Source: an uncultured Peptococcaceae bacterium (GTDB lineage Bacteria; Bacillota; Peptococcia; Peptococcales; Peptococcaceae). Taken from it: 12,087 nt of DNA. The position numbers were made by a program, and so were the translations under genes. Under the pieces are notes generated by a model. It searched no databases. It saw nothing but the letters and a program-made list of their open reading frames with translations, and was not told where the DNA came from. The DNA is taken from contig CAMFFG010000012.1 of assembly GCA_945949655.1 (NCBI GenBank), positions 1 through 12,087 of the forward strand, written 5' to 3'. This document shows positions 1-8,404 of the stretch, piece after piece; the stretch's first letter is position 1, and every line of letters starts with the position of its first letter.

Positions 1-863
1 TATAAGATAGGCAAATTGACAACCATAATTTTAAGAATTATGAAATTGTTTTCTCGCATCTGCACAATATAGACTGTTTAGGACATGCTTTCTGGGAATG
101 GGCAAAAAATCGGAAACGGCATCCGGATCTGGATGAAAAACAGTATCAAGGCTTTATCACAAGTATTTATGAAGATACAGATAAGTATATTGGTTCTTTC
201 TTACCACTTTTGGATGAAGGATGGACAATTATTGTAACATCTGACCATGGTTTGTTGGTAAATGAAGAAGAACATTTCCCGTTGATGGGAGACCCATTTG
301 GTATCAATGCAGTCGTTATGGATGAATTGGGGTATACTGTTCTGAAACGTGATGAAAACGGAAATCCCTTGCATGAAATTGATTGGAGTAAAACGACAGC
401 AGTTGCTTCTAGAGGGAATCATATCTGGATCAACCTGAAGGGCAGAAATAAATATGGAATCGTTGATCCGGCTAATAAATACGAGTTAGAAGATAAGATT
501 ATCAGCGATTTATATAATTACCGCAATGAGGATGGGAAACGAATTATTTCTGTGGCAATGCGCAACAAAGAAGCAGCATTGCTTGGCATGAGCGGAGAAG
601 AATGTGGTGACATTATTTACTGGAACAGTGAAGGCATGAACCGTATTCATGGTGACTCCATGTCCACTTATACTGGGTATTTTGATACAACTGTATCGCC
701 AATTTTTATTGCTGCTGGCGCTGGCCTAAAAGAAAGCTTTGTGACGGATCGCGTTATTCGTCAGGTAGATGTGGCTCCGACAATTGCAGTTTTAGGTGGT
801 GTACGGATGCCAAAACAATGTGAAGGCGCACCAGTCTATCAGATTTTCAATGAAGAATTTTAA
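1..863 (+). CDS. Type I phosphodiesterase / alkaline phosphatase superfamily protein, 3' part only, possibly broken
   Basis: This is the C-terminal part of a metal-dependent phosphodiesterase/phosphatase-like protein, closely related to the complete protein encoded at 2475-4487. The frame is open from 6 to the TAA at 861-863 (285 codons). Conserved features are SHLHNID followed by GH (Asp at 72-74, His at 84-86), the SDHG metal motif (Asp at 243-245, His at 246-248) and the C-terminal RQVDVAPT block. Two things are odd. The codon at 3-5 is an in-frame TAA, where the paralogue has Ala. A one-base loss in 'aag-gat' near position 6 would explain it equally well, because frame 1 (tat aag) would then run into this frame. 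Also, Phe (681-683) stands where the paralogue has His611, a likely metal ligand. It may be a decaying copy, or the stop may be an edge or sequencing artefact. The family call is firm; the substrate is unknown. Confidence 0.8.
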
Positions 864-892
864 GAAACAGAAAGCTATATGAATAAGGAATA

Positions 893-931
893 TTTCAACA
901 GCATGGATGTTTTTCATCCATGCTGTTGAAA
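893..931. repeat. Perfect 17-bp inverted repeat (intergenic hairpin)
   Basis: The arms TTTCAACAGCATGGATG (893-909) and CATCCATGCTGTTGAAA (915-931) are perfectly complementary around a five-T loop (910-914). It sits between the phosphodiesterase stop codon and the ribosome binding site of the transporter gene at 966. No T-tract follows on either strand, so it is not a standard intrinsic terminator. A role in mRNA 3'-end protection, processing, or partial read-through control between the two genes is inference. Confidence 0.75.
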
Positions 932-965
932 AGATAAACTCAAACATCAAAAGGAGGGCCTTATT

Positions 966-2396
966 ATGGGGAAAAGAGAATATATACATTTAGGTATTAT
1001 GTTAATTATCATGGCTGTTTTTTGGGTATTGCAACCGATTGAACCTTTAACAGAAGTTGGTATGAAAGTTCTTGGTGTATTTCTGGCTGGGTGTTGGGGC
1101 TGGAGTACCTGTGGTGTTTTATGGCCATCCATTTTATGTATTTGTGCATTGCCATTGACCGGGGTCGCTACAATCAATGAATTACTAGCTGCTGGTACTG
1201 GTAACTTTATGTTTTTATTTATCATGTTCATTCTGGTGTTTAATCAGCTGTTGGACGATAGCGGTGTTAATGTGGCAATTGCAAACTTTTTTATCTCCAG
1301 AAAAATTGTAAAGGGAAGACCGTATGTATTAATCTTCTTCTTATTATTTGCGGGTTACCTGATTGGTACTGTATGCAATTTGTTTTTAACAATGTTCTTA
1401 ATGTGGGGTATTATTTACGGGATTGCAAATTCTTGTGGTTATGAGAAAAAAGATAAATTACCAAGTATTCTGATAGTTGCTATGTTGTTTGTTTTATTGA
1501 TGGGATATATGGCAATGCCATTCCATGGCATGACAGTACAGTTGTTGGCAGCTTGGGCAAATATGGCGCAGGTAGAAATTCCTTTTGCCAGTTGGTTAGC
1601 TTTTTCACTTCCTATGGGGCTTGGTTCCATTGTTTTATGCTGCTTGGTGATTCGATTTGTTATTCGTCCAGATGTATCTAAATTGGTAGCATACGATCCA
1701 GATTCTGTTGATAAAGAAACTATTAGATTTACAAAGGGAAAAACTATTGTTTTAGCTATGTTGATCTTCTTTGTACTTACCTTATTAATAGGTAATTCCC
1801 TTCCAACAACAAATCCAGTTGGTTATCTAGTAAAAACATTGGGGAATTCAGGTATGATTTCGCTGGTTATCTTGGCATTGATGTTTATTCGGGTAGATGG
1901 GAAACCTTTATTCAACTTTAAAGAAACAGCAGCGAAAGGGTTAAGTTTTGATGTATTGATTTGTACAGCTTACATGTTAATGCTAAGCAGTTATATGTCT
2001 GGTCAGGCAACAGGGATTAATGTATTCTTTATGAAACTGCTAACGCCATTTTTGGGTGGACTGTCACCAGTTATGTTCTGTCTGGTTTGCGGTATTGTGG
2101 TTGCAGTGCTAACAAACTTCTTGGCCAACATTGCAGTGGCTTACATGTTCCTGCCAATCGCGTTATCCTTTGCTCCAGTGATTGGATTTAATCCAACTAT
2201 TATGGCTATGATTATTATTTATGCCGCTCATTTATCTATTGCTACACCGGCTGCAAGTATTTATTCAGCCTTGATGTTTGCTAATACAGAGTGGTTAGAA
2301 ACGAAAACAGCTGTAAGATATGCATTAACAATCGTTGTGTTTGCGATTATAATAATGGTTCCTTGTGCAACTATGCTGGCATTTGCCATCAACTAA
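966..2396 (+). CDS. DASS/SLC13-like anion (dicarboxylate-type) transporter
   Basis: A 476-residue integral membrane protein made almost entirely of hydrophobic segments (about 11-12 helices by eye), with one charged cytoplasmic-type stretch near residues 235-260 (PDVSKL...DKETIRFTKGK). Length and layout match the divalent anion:sodium symporter (DASS/SLC13) group. Candidate counterparts of its paired SNT-type substrate and ion sites are Cys137-Asn138 followed by LFLT, and Thr383-Asn384-Phe-Leu-Ala-Asn388, each in a re-entrant-like position. The ATG at 966 follows AAAGGAGGG (near 950-958) at good spacing. It lies between two related phosphodiesterase genes on the same strand, so it probably imports the organic anion those enzymes act on, or exports or exchanges their product. 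Family placement is from pattern and hydropathy only; another ion-transporter-superfamily branch is possible. Confidence 0.75.
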   Translation: MGKREYIHLGIMLIIMAVFWVLQPIEPLTEVGMKVLGVFLAGCWGWSTCGVLWPSILCICALPLTGVATINELLAAGTGNFMFLFIMFILVFNQLLDDSGVNVAIANFFISRKIVKGRPYVLIFFLLFAGYLIGTVCNLFLTMFLMWGIIYGIANSCGYEKKDKLPSILIVAMLFVLLMGYMAMPFHGMTVQLLAAWANMAQVEIPFASWLAFSLPMGLGSIVLCCLVIRFVIRPDVSKLVAYDPDSVDKETIRFTKGKTIVLAMLIFFVLTLLIGNSLPTTNPVGYLVKTLGNSGMISLVILALMFIRVDGKPLFNFKETAAKGLSFDVLICTAYMLMLSSYMSGQATGINVFFMKLLTPFLGGLSPVMFCLVCGIVVAVLTNFLANIAVAYMFLPIALSFAPVIGFNPTIMAMIIIYAAHLSIATPAASIYSALMFANTEWLETKTAVRYALTIVVFAIIIMVPCATMLAFAIN

Positions 2397-2474
2397 TCTA
2401 TAAATAGGTTTCATAAGTTATCTCAAAAGTTACTTAAAACATAAATTAAATTGCAAAATCAGGAGGTCGTCACT

Positions 2475-4487
2475 ATGAAACGAGAAGCTTTATCTAGCAA
2501 GATCATGATTTTAGGAGTGGATGGCATGGATCCTCGTCTAACGGTTAAATATATGACGGAGGGAAAAATGCCAAATGTAAAAAAATTGATGGAACAGGGT
2601 TCCTGTAGAGAGGATTTAGTTTTGTTAGGGGCAAATCCCACTGTTACGCCTCCGATGTGGACAACCCTTGCCACTGGTGCTTATCCGATGACACATGGAA
2701 TCACAGGATTTTTCCGTCATTCGCCAAATGATTTGGATGTAGTACAGTATAATCTGGATTCGAGATTATGCCAAGCAGAACAGCTGTGGAATGTTTTTGC
2801 AGAGGCTGGTAAAAAAACGTTGGTATGGCACTGGCCGGGTTCTTCTTGGCCACCAACCTCAGAAAGTGAAAATCTTTATGTGGTGGATGGCACTAATCCG
2901 GGCAGCGTAAATATGGGAACAGCGCAGGTAGAAAGTGAATTTTTAGTAGGTGCCAGTGAAGCGGCAAGCGATATTCGTTATTTAAATCAGGTTGTTGGCG
3001 ATGTCAGCGCACCTTGTGTTATTACTGGATTAGAAGCAGATAGTGGTGCTGATCAGTTGGATTTGGGTGCTGCTTTCCGCTCTCCAGATATGAATATTAT
3101 TCTCTTAAAACCAGAAGATGGAGAAGGCGCAAGAGAACAGCCTGTAGATATTGTACAGTCTCCGATTAAGCCTGCAACCGGTTGGGCTGAAGCTCCAGAA
3201 GGTGCAAAAGAATTTATTATGTTGATGAGTGGTGGGTTATTACGAAGACCTTGTCAGATTTGGTGCAATGCAGAAGGTATTTATGATAGTGTTGCAGTAT
3301 TCCGTTCCAAAAAGGAAAAAGAACCACTTGTTGTATTGAAAGAAGGAAAAATTTATACCAATATTATTGACAAGGCAATTCGCGGTGATGAACAGATTGA
3401 CGTAACTCGTAATATGCGGTTGTTACGGTTGACTGAAGACGGAAGTGAACTGAAAATGTGGGTGTCGCCAGCAAACAATATTCATGATGACAGTGTTTTT
3501 CATCCAAAACGGATTTATCATGAAATTGCTGAAAATGTAGGTTATCCGGTACCAACTACACAGATTGGAGAACACTATTATGATTTGTTTAAAGAATGTA
3601 CCATCGATAACTGGTATGAAACTGCCGATTGGCAATCTGATAGTATTAAATATTTGATTGAAAATGAAGAAATCGAAATTATTTTCTCTCATTTCCACAA
3701 TGTCGATTTAGAGATGCATAAAATTGTACATTTCATGGAAGGTACAACGAAAGCACCTGCAAAATTTTATCAGGATATGGTCGAACAAGTATATCGTCAG
3801 ACAGACTATTATGTTGGAAAATTCTTAGATCTTTTAGAAGATAACTGGACAATTATGCTTGTTTCTGACCATGCACAGGTATGTTCTAAAAACGACCCAT
3901 ATTATTTAGGTGACCTCATGGGTGTAAATGTACGTGTTATGGAAGATTTGGGTTTTACAGTGCTGAAAAAAGATAAAGAAGGCAAGGAATTACGTGAAAT
4001 TGATTGGGAAAAAACAAAAGCAATTGCAATTCGCGAAAATGATATTTATATCAATGTAAAAGGTCGTGATAAACACGGTATTGTTGCTCCAGAAGATAAA
4101 TATGAAGTGGAAGAAGAAGTAATGACTGCTTTGTATGGGTATAAACATCCAGAAACAGGTCGTCGTTGCGTAGCTTTGGCATTACGCAATAAAGATGCTG
4201 CAGTATTAGGTTTGGGCGGTCCAGAATGTGGTGATATCATTTATTTCACTGCGGAAGGTTATAACTGGGATCATGCTGATGGATTATCTACTACTTGGGG
4301 GTTGCATGATACCTCTTTATCTCCTATTTTTATTGGTGCTGGTCCAGGATTTAAAAAAGGATTCCGCACGAAAATGATGTTGCGTCAGGTGGATGTTGCA
4401 CCAACGATGGCGGTGATTGGCGGTGTTAGGATGCCGCGCGAATGTGAAGGTGCACCAATGTATTCAATTTTAACAGAAGAATTTTAA
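2475..4487 (+). CDS. Type I phosphodiesterase / nucleotide pyrophosphatase-like hydrolase (alkaline phosphatase superfamily)
   Basis: A complete 670-residue metal-dependent hydrolase. The N-terminus carries the ILGVDGMD metal motif (Asp16) and then TVTPPMWTTLATG...HGI, with Thr58 as the likely nucleophile and His74 in the conserved HGI. Further metal ligands fit Asp411 and His415 (FSHFHNVDLEMH), Asp465-His466 (VSDHA) and His611 (WGLHDT). There is no sulfatase-type CxPxR motif, so a phospho- or phosphonoester bond is likelier than a sulfate ester. No signal peptide is visible, so it should act in the cytoplasm, after uptake by the neighbouring transporter. I chose ATG 2475 because AGGAGG (2461-2466) sits 8 bases upstream; an in-frame TTG at 2451 lacks such a site. 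The C-terminal half is clearly paralogous to the partial gene at 1-863. At 670 residues it is longer than a minimal NPP domain; residues about 160-380 look like an inserted or cap region. Substrate unknown. Confidence 0.85.
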   Translation: MKREALSSKIMILGVDGMDPRLTVKYMTEGKMPNVKKLMEQGSCREDLVLLGANPTVTPPMWTTLATGAYPMTHGITGFFRHSPNDLDVVQYNLDSRLCQAEQLWNVFAEAGKKTLVWHWPGSSWPPTSESENLYVVDGTNPGSVNMGTAQVESEFLVGASEAASDIRYLNQVVGDVSAPCVITGLEADSGADQLDLGAAFRSPDMNIILLKPEDGEGAREQPVDIVQSPIKPATGWAEAPEGAKEFIMLMSGGLLRRPCQIWCNAEGIYDSVAVFRSKKEKEPLVVLKEGKIYTNIIDKAIRGDEQIDVTRNMRLLRLTEDGSELKMWVSPANNIHDDSVFHPKRIYHEIAENVGYPVPTTQIGEHYYDLFKECTIDNWYETADWQSDSIKYLIENEEIEIIFSHFHNVDLEMHKIVHFMEGTTKAPAKFYQDMVEQVYRQTDYYVGKFLDLLEDNWTIMLVSDHAQVCSKNDPYYLGDLMGVNVRVMEDLGFTVLKKDKEGKELREIDWEKTKAIAIRENDIYINVKGRDKHGIVAPEDKYEVEEEVMTALYGYKHPETGRRCVALALRNKDAAVLGLGGPECGDIIYFTAEGYNWDHADGLSTTWGLHDTSLSPIFIGAGPGFKKGFRTKMMLRQVDVAPTMAVIGGVRMPRECEGAPMYSILTEEF

Positions 4488-4578
4488 TATGAGATTAGAA
4501 AGTCTAAGTATAAATTTACAAACGAATAGACAGTTATGAAGTTATTAGTTTTATAGAAAAATATATACGGAACCTCAC

Positions 4579-4613
4579 ACAAGGCAGGTAAACAGTCCGG
4601 TTACCTGTCTTGT
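4579..4613 (+). terminator. Hairpin, likely terminator of the phosphodiesterase/transporter cluster
   Basis: ACAAGGCAGGTAA (4579-4591) pairs with TTACCTGTCTTGT (4601-4613) over 13 bp with one G-U pair and a 9-base loop. Only a weak, interrupted T-rich stretch (atcattta) follows, so termination efficiency is uncertain. The remaining gap from 4488 to 4650 is AT-rich and shows nothing else convincing. Confidence 0.55.
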
Positions 4614-4650
4614 ATCATTTATATAAAAACGGATGTAAGGAGGAATTTTT

Positions 4651-5097
4651 ATGGAGCTTTATTATGACAGTGAAGGTCGGATGGGAATACTGAAACAGCG
4701 GGCCCGCCGTTGTGTCTGCAAGTATTGCGGAGGTCGTTTAAGCTTAAAGCGGATCAGCTTTAGCGAGATCGAGGATGCCCGTGTTGAAATCTTTTGCAAA
4801 TCCTGTGACCGCATTGAGTATGGTGTGGAACCGGAAATCTATCAGAGTGCGCTGTATTTTGTGGAAGAGATGGGGTTCAATTATTATCCGGATCTGAATC
4901 AGAGTGAAAAAACAAAGCGGATGAATGTGGCCAAGGTATGTGACATTATGGCTTGGGAAAATAAAAATCTGGGTATCCTGAATCGGGACGGTTTTACGGT
5001 GCCTTTGGCGGCAAATAAAAATATGATCGGTGAATGTGTGATCCTGGATGAAACCGATCTGGAGGATATGGAAGATATTTCGGTGGGTACGCTGTAA
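4651..5097 (+). CDS. Small zinc-ribbon protein of unknown function
   Basis: A 148-residue soluble protein. The N-terminal third has two paired cysteine motifs, CKYCGG (Cys23, Cys26) and CKSC (Cys49, Cys52), typical of a structural zinc ribbon. The rest is mixed and charged, ending in an acidic tail (ETDLEDMEDI). I do not recognise the family. ATG 4651 is set by AAGGAGG at 4637-4643 with a 7-base spacer. It is the first gene of a tight operon: the next gene, an ABC ATPase, starts 30 bases after its stop. A zinc ribbon may mean nucleic-acid or protein binding, but no function can be assigned. Confidence 0.8.
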   Translation: MELYYDSEGRMGILKQRARRCVCKYCGGRLSLKRISFSEIEDARVEIFCKSCDRIEYGVEPEIYQSALYFVEEMGFNYYPDLNQSEKTKRMNVAKVCDIMAWENKNLGILNRDGFTVPLAANKNMIGECVILDETDLEDMEDISVGTL

Positions 5098-5127
5098 GAA
5101 AGCCAGCCAGCAGGAGGTGAACAGAAA

Positions 5128-5943
5128 ATGGAACAGAAAACAGTCATTGAGATGAAACAGCTGAACTGTAAAATAGGGAAGCAGTATCTTCTGAAAGAGA
5201 TCAACTGGACCATCGCCGATGGGGAACACTGGATCCTGTTTGGTCTGAACGGATCCGGAAAAACAACGCTGATGAGTATTCTGGCTGGTTATCAGCAGCA
5301 GACGTCAGGAGAGCTCAAAGTGTTTGGAGAAGCCTACAGCGCGGAAAATCTGATCCGAAACCGGCGCAAAATCGGCTTAGTCAGCTCGTCTTATTTTGAT
5401 CGGTGCTATCGGGATGAAAGCGTGCTGGAAATTGTGTTATCCGGCGTACTGGGTACGTTAGGGTTGGATTTTGACCTGACCGATGCAGATGTGAAACGGG
5501 CAAAACAATTGTTGGGCAGACTGGGCCTTGCGGAAAAAATCAATCAGAGTTATGGCACCATGAGCAAAGGGGAACGGGAATGTGTTCTCATTGCCAGAGC
5601 CTTACTGGCGGAACCGGAAATTCTGATTCTGGATGAGCCCTGCTCCGGTCTGGATGTGCTGGCAAGGGATAACATGCTGCATACTGCGGAGCAGTTGGCT
5701 GAAAGCAGGGAGACGACCATGATTTATGTCACCCATTACATGGAAGAGATTCTGCCCTGCTTTGAACATGCCGTGCTTTTACGGCAGGGCCGGATCTATC
5801 AGAAGGGCTGGAGCCAGACGGTGTTTACCGAAGCTGTGATGTGTGACTTTCTGCAGTCGGCCGTACAGGTGCATCGGGATGAAAAGGGGCGGATCACGCT
5901 GTCGATGGCGGAGAGAAAAAGCTTTGAACTGGAAGCGAGGTGA
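5128..5943 (+). CDS. ABC transporter ATP-binding protein, YlmA/ModF-like (COG1119 type)
   Basis: A 271-residue single ABC ATPase domain. Walker A is GLNGSGKTT (39-47), the signature is MSKGE (145-149, a variant of LSGGQ), Walker B plus D-loop is ILILDEPCSGLD (165-176), and the switch His is His203 in YVTH. The GEHW motif before Walker A, VSSS where the Q-loop Gln is expected (85-88) and DEPCxGLD resemble Bacillus YlmA and the ModF group; the missing Q-loop Gln is part of that likeness. No permease or binding-protein gene is adjacent, which is common for YlmA-type ATPases, and their substrate is not settled. ATG 5128 follows AGGAGGTGA (5112-5120). The next gene starts 6 bases after the stop, implying translational coupling. 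Confidence 0.88.
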   Translation: MEQKTVIEMKQLNCKIGKQYLLKEINWTIADGEHWILFGLNGSGKTTLMSILAGYQQQTSGELKVFGEAYSAENLIRNRRKIGLVSSSYFDRCYRDESVLEIVLSGVLGTLGLDFDLTDADVKRAKQLLGRLGLAEKINQSYGTMSKGERECVLIARALLAEPEILILDEPCSGLDVLARDNMLHTAEQLAESRETTMIYVTHYMEEILPCFEHAVLLRQGRIYQKGWSQTVFTEAVMCDFLQSAVQVHRDEKGRITLSMAERKSFELEAR

Positions 5944-5949
5944 AGGAGT

Positions 5950-6897
5950 ATGACAGCGCGTATGGATGCTCTGAACATGCTGTACCGCGATTTTAAGGTA
6001 GCCAGTGATGTATCGGAGATGCTGGAATTACGGCGGTTTGATGTGGAATATACGGTTTATGGCAGTCTGTTTCGGGAGGACGGCAGGCAGAAATACATCA
6101 TCAGCACCAAAGAGGATAAAATTATTGCTTACAACAATCAGAGAGAACATTTTAAAAATAGCCCGCTGCCTGTCCAGACCCATACTTTGCGTACGACTGT
6201 ACCGGCAGGCAGTGAGGAGGATTTTTTACAGCTGGTGAAAAAGCAGCTGGCCATAAAAATCAGGGACAGTTATGATCCGGATTTTCTTTCAGCTTTTTAT
6301 GCACTGGAAGAAACCGAACCGGATGATGCCGGCGAGCCTATCCTCACCCAACTGCAGGAGTGCTTGTGTGGTCTGTACCGCAGAGAAAATCTGGTGTTAT
6401 TTGAAGGCCTGATGGATCGTGCTTACAGGGCCAAGCATTTAACGGAAACGACCGTAAAAGGGTATGAAAGCTGGCTGAATGAAGAAATTCGGCAGCTGGA
6501 GGATGAGCCCGTGGTGATGGAGCAGTTTGAAAAAGACTTTTTTGGCATTCTCTACACAGACGGAGCAGTCACAAAACGATACTGCAATGCAGAGCGCAGC
6601 AAAGTGTATCAGAAAAAAGCCGAACTGGAAAAACGACACATGCTGGTCACACCTGTATTGCAAAAACATTACTGGCACAGTTACGAGGAAACGGTAAAAG
6701 ATGTGCGACAAAAATTCGAGAACGATTTATTATGTACATATGATGAAACTTATCTTTCTTATCTGTACAAGATTGATGCATTGACAGCTAGGGTATCAGA
6801 AAAAGCTTTTAAAATATGGGAAATGGAGAATAGCGAAAAAAATGCTATGATGGCAGAAGCAATTGCATTATATCGATTTTTGTGGGGGATAAAATAG
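5950..6897 (+). CDS. Hypothetical protein, mosaic gene with replaced 3' end
   Basis: A 315-residue soluble, charged, probably mostly helical protein that I do not recognise. It has no signal peptide and no clear catalytic motif. Start 5950 is supported by GAGGTGA (5937-5943), which overlaps the ATPase stop codon, so translation is probably coupled to that gene and the products may work together. From about 6715 (residue 256 onward) codon choice turns sharply AT-rich, while the upstream part matches the operon. A second, GC-rich version of its last 29 codons lies at 8405-8494, beyond the foreign exporter gene. Both versions end in MAEAI-xx-YR-xx-WGIK. I infer that the N-terminal four-fifths is native and the last 60 or so residues came from a donor homologue. 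The reading frame is intact, so the hybrid may still function. Confidence 0.75.
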   Translation: MTARMDALNMLYRDFKVASDVSEMLELRRFDVEYTVYGSLFREDGRQKYIISTKEDKIIAYNNQREHFKNSPLPVQTHTLRTTVPAGSEEDFLQLVKKQLAIKIRDSYDPDFLSAFYALEETEPDDAGEPILTQLQECLCGLYRRENLVLFEGLMDRAYRAKHLTETTVKGYESWLNEEIRQLEDEPVVMEQFEKDFFGILYTDGAVTKRYCNAERSKVYQKKAELEKRHMLVTPVLQKHYWHSYEETVKDVRQKFENDLLCTYDETYLSYLYKIDALTARVSEKAFKIWEMENSEKNAMMAEAIALYRFLWGIK

Positions 6898-8404
6898 TCA
6901 TATCAAATAGAAAGAAATGGGGACAAAAAGCGATGCAGAATAATCAACAAATTTCAAATTCTGAACAATTAATGATATTAGCATTGTGGGTTGGATGCTT
7001 TTTAAGTGTATTAAATATTACTAATATTAATGTAGCACTTCCTACATTGATTCAAGAATTCCAAACTGATATGACCACTATACAATGGATTATTGTTGTA
7101 TATATGCTGGCAAATGGATTAGTAATGCCGACTGTGGGCTATTTTGTCGATCGTTTCAGTGGGAAAAGAGTGTATATTTTTTCCATGGTTTTATTTACTG
7201 TGGCAAGTTTATTGTGCGCATTAGCAAATAACTTATCTGTGATGACAGGAGCGAGACTGATGCAAGGTGTTGCAGGAGGCCTAATAATGCCGGTAAGTAC
7301 TGCGCTTATCTATCAGTTTATTCCTCGAGAAAGACAACTGATGACATCGGCAGTAAATAGTATGATCAGTATTTTGGGGGTTGCGGTAGGACCTTCGGTA
7401 TCTGGGATTCTAATTAGTTTTTTTTCATGGCAAGGGATTTTTATTGCGAATATTCCAATTAGTTTTCTTGTAATCGTACTTGCTTGTAAATTCATTCCGT
7501 ACCATATTTCGAATAACGGGGAAAAATTAGATTTGCTAGGACTATTTTTTGCTTCGATAGGAACAATCAGTTTGCTATTAGGCTTTAATCAAGGTGGAGG
7601 ATTCGGCTGGAAATCTCCTATCACCGTTTGCTTGATTGCAGTTGGGGTTTTATCCATGTGTATGTTTATATACCATGAAATGCATACGCATTTTCCAATG
7701 CTTAATTTTCAAGTTTTTTGTTATAAAGGGTTTGCATTAGGAGTTTTGATCTGTACTATACTAAATTTGGTAGTACAATTGGACCGATTTATGTGGCAAT
7801 TTTTTTGCAGGATATACTGGATTACACACCTTTGCAGGCAGGTCTAGCGGTAATTTTACCATCACTGGCCATGGCAGTGATGTCTGCAATTTCTGCAAAA
7901 GGAGCCTTGAAATTTGGGTATCGTCAAATAATGCTGTTGGGATTTGGTATTCTGATGATTGGCACATGGACTTTGAGCCAATTTACATTAACTACAACAT
8001 TATTATGGTTTACTATTTGTCTGTGTGTTCGATATATTGGATTGGGTTCTGTAACAACAATCTTGAACAATTATTCGATGAGTTCTCTTCCAAAACGGTT
8101 GGCTTCTCATGGTTCTGCTATGTACAATTGGATTCGTCAGTTGATTGGAACTATTTCAGTTAGTGTATTTAGTATAATTTATAGTGCACAAACAGTATCC
8201 TTGACGGAAGTGAATTTATCGGCAGGGATTATAAATTCAGTGAAATTAGGTGAACTGCAAGCTATCAATAATATTAATTTTTATACCATATTTATTTATC
8301 TTGTAGCATTTGTAATTACAATGCTATTAAATGCACATTATATGGAACAAGGAATAAAAGAAGAGGTATAAGAATAAGTGTTGATGTAATGCCATATAGC
8401 ATAG
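6715..8404. other. AT-rich acquired segment (recombination import) with exporter gene
   Basis: An AT-rich block lies between the intermediate-GC operon on its left and GC-rich sequence on its right. It contains the 3' end of a donor version of the 5950 gene, a broken DHA2 exporter gene, and a short non-coding tail (8372-8404). The left edge is placed by eye where codon usage changes (about 6705-6725). The right edge is placed where a GC-rich duplicate of the gene end begins (8405). I saw no integrase, transposase or terminal repeats, so homologous exchange is likelier than transposition. Confidence 0.6.
6933..8371 (+). pseudogene. MFS multidrug exporter, DHA2 (EmrB/QacA-like) family, frameshifted
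   Basis: A 14-helix-type drug:proton antiporter gene split into two frames. The first part (6933 to about 7770, drifting to a stop at 7847) has NVALPTL (33-39), MFS motif A G-YFV-DRFSGKR (69-79), the motif-B-like GARLMQGVAGG (Arg108) and motif C GVAVGPSVSG (149-158), followed by the FFSWQGIFIANIP stretch typical of DHA2 exporters. The second part (from about 7770 to 8371) continues in another frame as STIGPIYVAIFLQDIL and on to the C-terminus. Adding one G to 'aatttggtagt' (7765-7773) restores one frame of about 479 residues, the normal DHA2 length. Start ATG 6933 follows GGGGA (6919-6923); an earlier in-frame GTG at 6882 overlaps the preceding gene and lacks a site. The break may be a true mutation or a sequencing error in a G run. 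The gene is AT-rich, unlike both neighbours. Confidence 0.8.

Noticed and set aside
16..44. TTGACA with TATGAA 17 bases downstream
   Set aside because: It lies inside conserved phosphodiesterase coding sequence; the -10 is poor and no start codon with a ribosome binding site follows.
4598..4627. Promoter for the zinc-ribbon operon (TATAAA at 4622-4627)
   Set aside because: No acceptable -35 lies at 16-18 bases, and the region overlaps the terminator-like hairpin, so it was not called.
4744..5229. Long open frame (161 codons) on the - strand
   Set aside because: It lies antisense over the zinc-ribbon and ABC ATPase genes, has no ribosome binding site or recognisable protein pattern, and its composition is that of a shadow frame.
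6781..6815. TTGACA followed by TAAAAT as a promoter for the exporter gene
   Set aside because: The spacing is about 23 bases, too long for a sigma-A promoter, and nothing suitable lies 16-18 bases downstream.
6715..8404. Insertion sequence or integrative element
   Set aside because: There is no transposase or integrase, no terminal inverted repeats and no short target duplication. The duplicated end is a diverged homologous gene end, which fits homologous exchange better.
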